Virus record (IMG/VR): IMGVR_UViG_3300017720_000003
Location: 1 to 64,000 of that record
Source: a virus
DNA: 64,000 bases
Direction: 5' to 3' (one strand)
Made by a program: the position numbers and the translations under genes. The notes under the pieces are model-generated. The model was not told the DNA's origin and made no database searches. It saw nothing but the letters and a program-made list of their open reading frames with translations. This document shows, in pieces, positions 61,716-64,000 of the stretch. The first letter of the stretch is position 1; every line of letters starts with the position of its first letter.

Positions 61716-63335
61716 CTAGAATGATCCTCCTGTAATAGGGTTTCTCATTACAATTTTAAGAACTTTGGTTGGATCTTTAACCCAAATAGCTGGCATGGTT
61801 TGAGTCATATAAACTCTATATCCATTGAATTGTCCAGTAGAAGCAAAACCTTGAGTTCTTCCCATGTAGTCCATAGTACCATTTTGGTAGAACCACTTAA
61901 GTTGATTATCCCAAGAAAGTTTCAACAAGTGAATGTTGTCATTTCCTTCATCAGTTACATCAAAGATAATAAAGCTAAATGAACTTAGAGGTCTACCATC
62001 AATTAATGGATTCTCAATGTCATTTGTATTTAAGTTATCAAATGCTGGATTCAATACAAACTTAACGTTAGCTAAGAAAGGAATAGTAAAGCTTGTGTAA
62101 GCAAAACCATAATCTAAATCCATACCTGAACCTGTTACAGCTCCAATATCAGATGCGTTTTGAACTAAACCAGAACCATACACTTCATCAGCAATTGCTT
62201 TATTGATTAACTGCATACCACCAATACCTGTTTGTACAACAAGTGATCTTTGTGGGTCTGGCCCTTTGAATTCAACTTTACCTTGATAGAAGTTATAAAG
62301 TTCAGACTTAAACATGTCAAGAGTAAATGAAGACTTGTTATATACTCTTTTGAAAGAGTTGTCTAACTGTGCCCATAAACCTACAGATAATCTAATATCA
62401 TCTGGTCCATCTTGTTTAATTCTACCACCTTTACCCCACATTAGGTAAGTTTCAATATCCGTTGCAATTTTAGATAAGTGAGCTGCTTCCATATTTGTAA
62501 TGAAAGTTCTTGTAAGAGTTCCATTTTCAAATGCTTCTCTTTCTCCTGCTTTACCCATGTTTGCTACTAAGCCTTCTATACTTGGTACAGATGGATTATT
62601 AGGATCAGTGTCAAAGTTTCTCCAAATTTCAGTTACTGGTACAGTACCATCAGCATTTAAGCCACCTTTGATCATAAGATCAGCACGGCTAGAAATAGAA
62701 TAATGTACGTGTGCTTCTGCTCCTCCTACAAAGTTGTAGAATTCACGGAACCCAGATCCTGTTTCAATATCAGAAAATCTTTCACCGTATTCACCTCTTG
62801 CAGAACCTTTTCTAAAGAACTTAGTTCCTTTAGCAAGATACTTATTGTCTAAAGATGCAGCATTGTTGTTGTTAACCAACTGTACTGTATAGACATAACC
62901 ATCACCTGCAGGAATAATATCATCTGCTGTAATGTATAATTCAAGACCATTATATTTGTCATATGTGATAATATCACCATGACCAAATGTTCTTTTGTTG
63001 ACCTTAATCTTAAATAGAGTACCATCTACACCTTTGCTAGCATTAGCTGGTTCAATGTCTGCCACTATATAAGGAAGATCTTGTGCAATAGGAGTTTGCC
63101 ACTTGTACTCACCTCTAGCATTATCCACCATGATAGTATTCTTTCCACCAAAAGAAGCCATTTGATATAAAGGCATTTCTACCTTCTGGGTCATTGCCCA
63201 TAAATCAATTGGTCCCATATCCATAGGCTCAGGGTTACCAAGCATTTGGGTAAGGTGATAAGAATCAACATGTGAACTAGCTTTGTAGCTTGTATCACGT
63301 AGGAAAATCCCATTATTTAAAACTGGAGTTGCCAT
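61716..63335 (-). CDS. Major capsid protein (HK97-fold, Crassvirales-like)
   Basis: A 539-residue protein that forms the icosahedral shell. Its pattern fits the capsid family of crAss-like and related Bacteroidota phages: N-terminal part with MGPIDLWAMTQKVEMPLYQMASFGGKNTI, then RGEYKWQTPIAQDLPYIVADI, an IDGT-like KGVDGTLFKIKVN strand, GHGDIITYDKYNGLELYI, FREFYNFVGGAEAHVHYSISSRADLMIKGG and a C-terminal SLVVQTGIGGMQLINKAIADEV...TIPFLANVKFVLNPAFDNL. There is no obvious N-terminal scaffold (delta) domain or protease site; a coiled-coil, scaffold-like gene lies just upstream. A strong terminator follows, as expected for the most abundant protein. The call rests on pattern, size and position. Confidence 0.75.
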   Translation of the reverse strand: MATPVLNNGIFLRDTSYKASSHVDSYHLTQMLGNPEPMDMGPIDLWAMTQKVEMPLYQMASFGGKNTIMVDNARGEYKWQTPIAQDLPYIVADIEPANASKGVDGTLFKIKVNKRTFGHGDIITYDKYNGLELYITADDIIPAGDGYVYTVQLVNNNNAASLDNKYLAKGTKFFRKGSARGEYGERFSDIETGSGFREFYNFVGGAEAHVHYSISSRADLMIKGGLNADGTVPVTEIWRNFDTDPNNPSVPSIEGLVANMGKAGEREAFENGTLTRTFITNMEAAHLSKIATDIETYLMWGKGGRIKQDGPDDIRLSVGLWAQLDNSFKRVYNKSSFTLDMFKSELYNFYQGKVEFKGPDPQRSLVVQTGIGGMQLINKAIADEVYGSGLVQNASDIGAVTGSGMDLDYGFAYTSFTIPFLANVKFVLNPAFDNLNTNDIENPLIDGRPLSSFSFIIFDVTDEGNDNIHLLKLSWDNQLKWFYQNGTMDYMGRTQGFASTGQFNGYRVYMTQTMPAIWVKDPTKVLKIVMRNPITGGSF

Positions 63336-63413
63336 AATTTTTGATTGTTTTAGTTAATAATTGTTTTACTCTGTTTATATTTAATTTACTTAATTAAATT
63401 TCTTTAAATATTT

Positions 63414-64000
63414 TTACATTCTTTTAAAAATGTTTGTTGGTCTTGTTAATTTTCTTTTAGAACTTTTCTTTTCTGCTTCTGCACTATTTACACCTAATGA
63501 TGCTCCTCCTGCATTTGATTGTTCAGTTTTAAGCTTCCTTACAGTTTTTTCAACACTTTTTTGTGCACCTTTATCCATAATTTTTGCCTTATAACTTACC
63601 GGGTCTTGCAATAACCATAAAGCTTCAGATATAAGAGCATAATTTGGTTCAACAAATTGATACTTTTCTAATAAGTGACCTAATAAATTTGTATTACGTC
63701 CACTTACTGAAGGATAATTAGGTTGAACTAAACCATTATATAACATGGCTTGTGTTTTTCTATCAACTTTAATTTCACCTAACTTACCATCTTTTAATGT
63801 ATCATATACATTTTTCATATATGCTTTTGATGCTTGTTCTTGTTGTTTCTTTTTTAACTCTTGTTCTTCAAGTTTTTGTGCAACAACTTTTTCTTGCATC
63901 TTATCTAATTTAGGTTTGAACTTATTTGCTTGTTGTTCAAGCTTACCTAAATCTTTCCATATTTCAATTTCTTCTTGAATCTCTTCTTGAGTGCCATATC
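63414..64000 (-). CDS. Scaffold-like coiled-coil protein upstream of the capsid gene, 5' end outside the window
   Basis: The frame is open to the right edge, so the Met at 63899 is internal and the N-terminus is missing. The visible 190 or so residues begin with a charged helix (TQEEIQEEIEIWKDLGKLEQQANKFKPKLDKMQEKVV...QKLEEQELKKKQQEQASKAY) predicted to be coiled coil. A globular part follows (KLGEIKVDRKTQAMLYNGLVQPNYPSVSGRNTNLLGHLLEKYQFVEPNYALISEALWLLQDPVSY), and the tail is basic (EKKSSKRKLTRPTNIFKRM). A highly charged helical protein with a basic C-terminus directly before the capsid gene is the usual place and shape of a phage scaffolding protein. An alternative is a head-associated portal accessory protein. 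Confidence 0.55.
   Translation of the reverse strand, partial: YGTQEEIQEEIEIWKDLGKLEQQANKFKPKLDKMQEKVVAQKLEEQELKKKQQEQASKAYMKNVYDTLKDGKLGEIKVDRKTQAMLYNGLVQPNYPSVSGRNTNLLGHLLEKYQFVEPNYALISEALWLLQDPVSYKAKIMDKGAQKSVEKTVRKLKTEQSNAGGASLGVNSAEAEKKSSKRKLTRPTNIFKRM

Noticed and set aside
1-64000. Stop-codon reassignment (TAG or TGA read as amino acid), known in some crAss-like phages
   Set aside because: All long genes read through with the standard code, stops are regular and TAG occurs as a normal terminal stop (for example at 2831 and 3223).
1-64000. tRNA genes, CRISPR arrays, insertion sequences, integrase or attachment sites
   Set aside because: No cloverleaf, regularly spaced repeats, transposase or recombinase motifs were found, and spacers are all shorter than about 150 bases.

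Overview
The window is about 64 kb of a low-GC, tailed double-stranded DNA phage genome, most likely a crAss-like phage (order Crassvirales) of a Bacteroidota host, probably an aquatic flavobacterium. The main evidence is a left-running gene order of scaffold-like protein, major capsid protein, connector/appendage proteins, ring proteins, a huge tail-barrel ('muzzle') protein, several very large cargo proteins, and a 4517-residue protein with the DFDID motif of the crAss-like virion RNA polymerase. Gene starts have AT-rich leaders without a clear Shine-Dalgarno box, as in Bacteroidota. The standard code reads through all large genes, so there is no sign of stop-codon reassignment. No tRNA, CRISPR, insertion sequence or integrase is visible. 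Both ends cut through genes (NrdB on the left, a scaffold-like protein on the right).

Layout. Bases 1-2729 (+ strand): end of a nucleotide-metabolism operon, class I ribonucleotide reductase nrdB-nrdA plus a tiny lipoprotein. Bases 2698-4779 (- strand): a host-envelope cassette with an exported thioredoxin-fold protein lacking active-site cysteines, a one-TM coiled-coil protein and a predicted outer-membrane beta-barrel. A zinc-ribbon reading frame without a normal start lies at the convergent junction. Bases 4875-35751: cargo region, with the 1890-aa protein (pseudo-zincin plus PD-(D/E)XK nuclease), the 4517-aa RNA polymerase giant (intact zincin plus polymerase core), three large internal proteins (one with a CHAP/NlpC-like cysteine peptidase), and a protein with a zincin and a permuted papain-like domain. 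Bases 35751-43773: muzzle (with an inserted VWA domain) and two ring/tail-barrel proteins. Bases 43779-45624: an unknown protein and a metallophosphoesterase. Bases 45766-57874: host-recognition module with Cys-headed appendage proteins, a second VWA protein, two large fibres, a short fibre tip and small accessory proteins. Bases 57992-64000: head module.

The right 61 kb is transcribed leftwards as a late block. Hairpin/T-tract terminators separate cistrons, and a recurrent promoter-like element (GTATATTAT or TACGTATTTTT on the - strand) lies upstream of seven cistrons. Head and tail genes build the podovirus-like particle. The cargo proteins would be packaged in the tail barrel and injected, carrying wall/periplasm-cutting domains, a nuclease and the early RNA polymerase. 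RNR supplies dNTPs, and the envelope cassette may alter the host surface.

The family assignments come from motif and gene-order recognition; no database search was run. The least explained items are the exported cassette at 2.8-4.8 kb, the paired zincin/pseudo-zincin in the two giants, the two VWA proteins, a shared PKAQ-G motif in the cargo proteins, and the startless zinc-ribbon frame.
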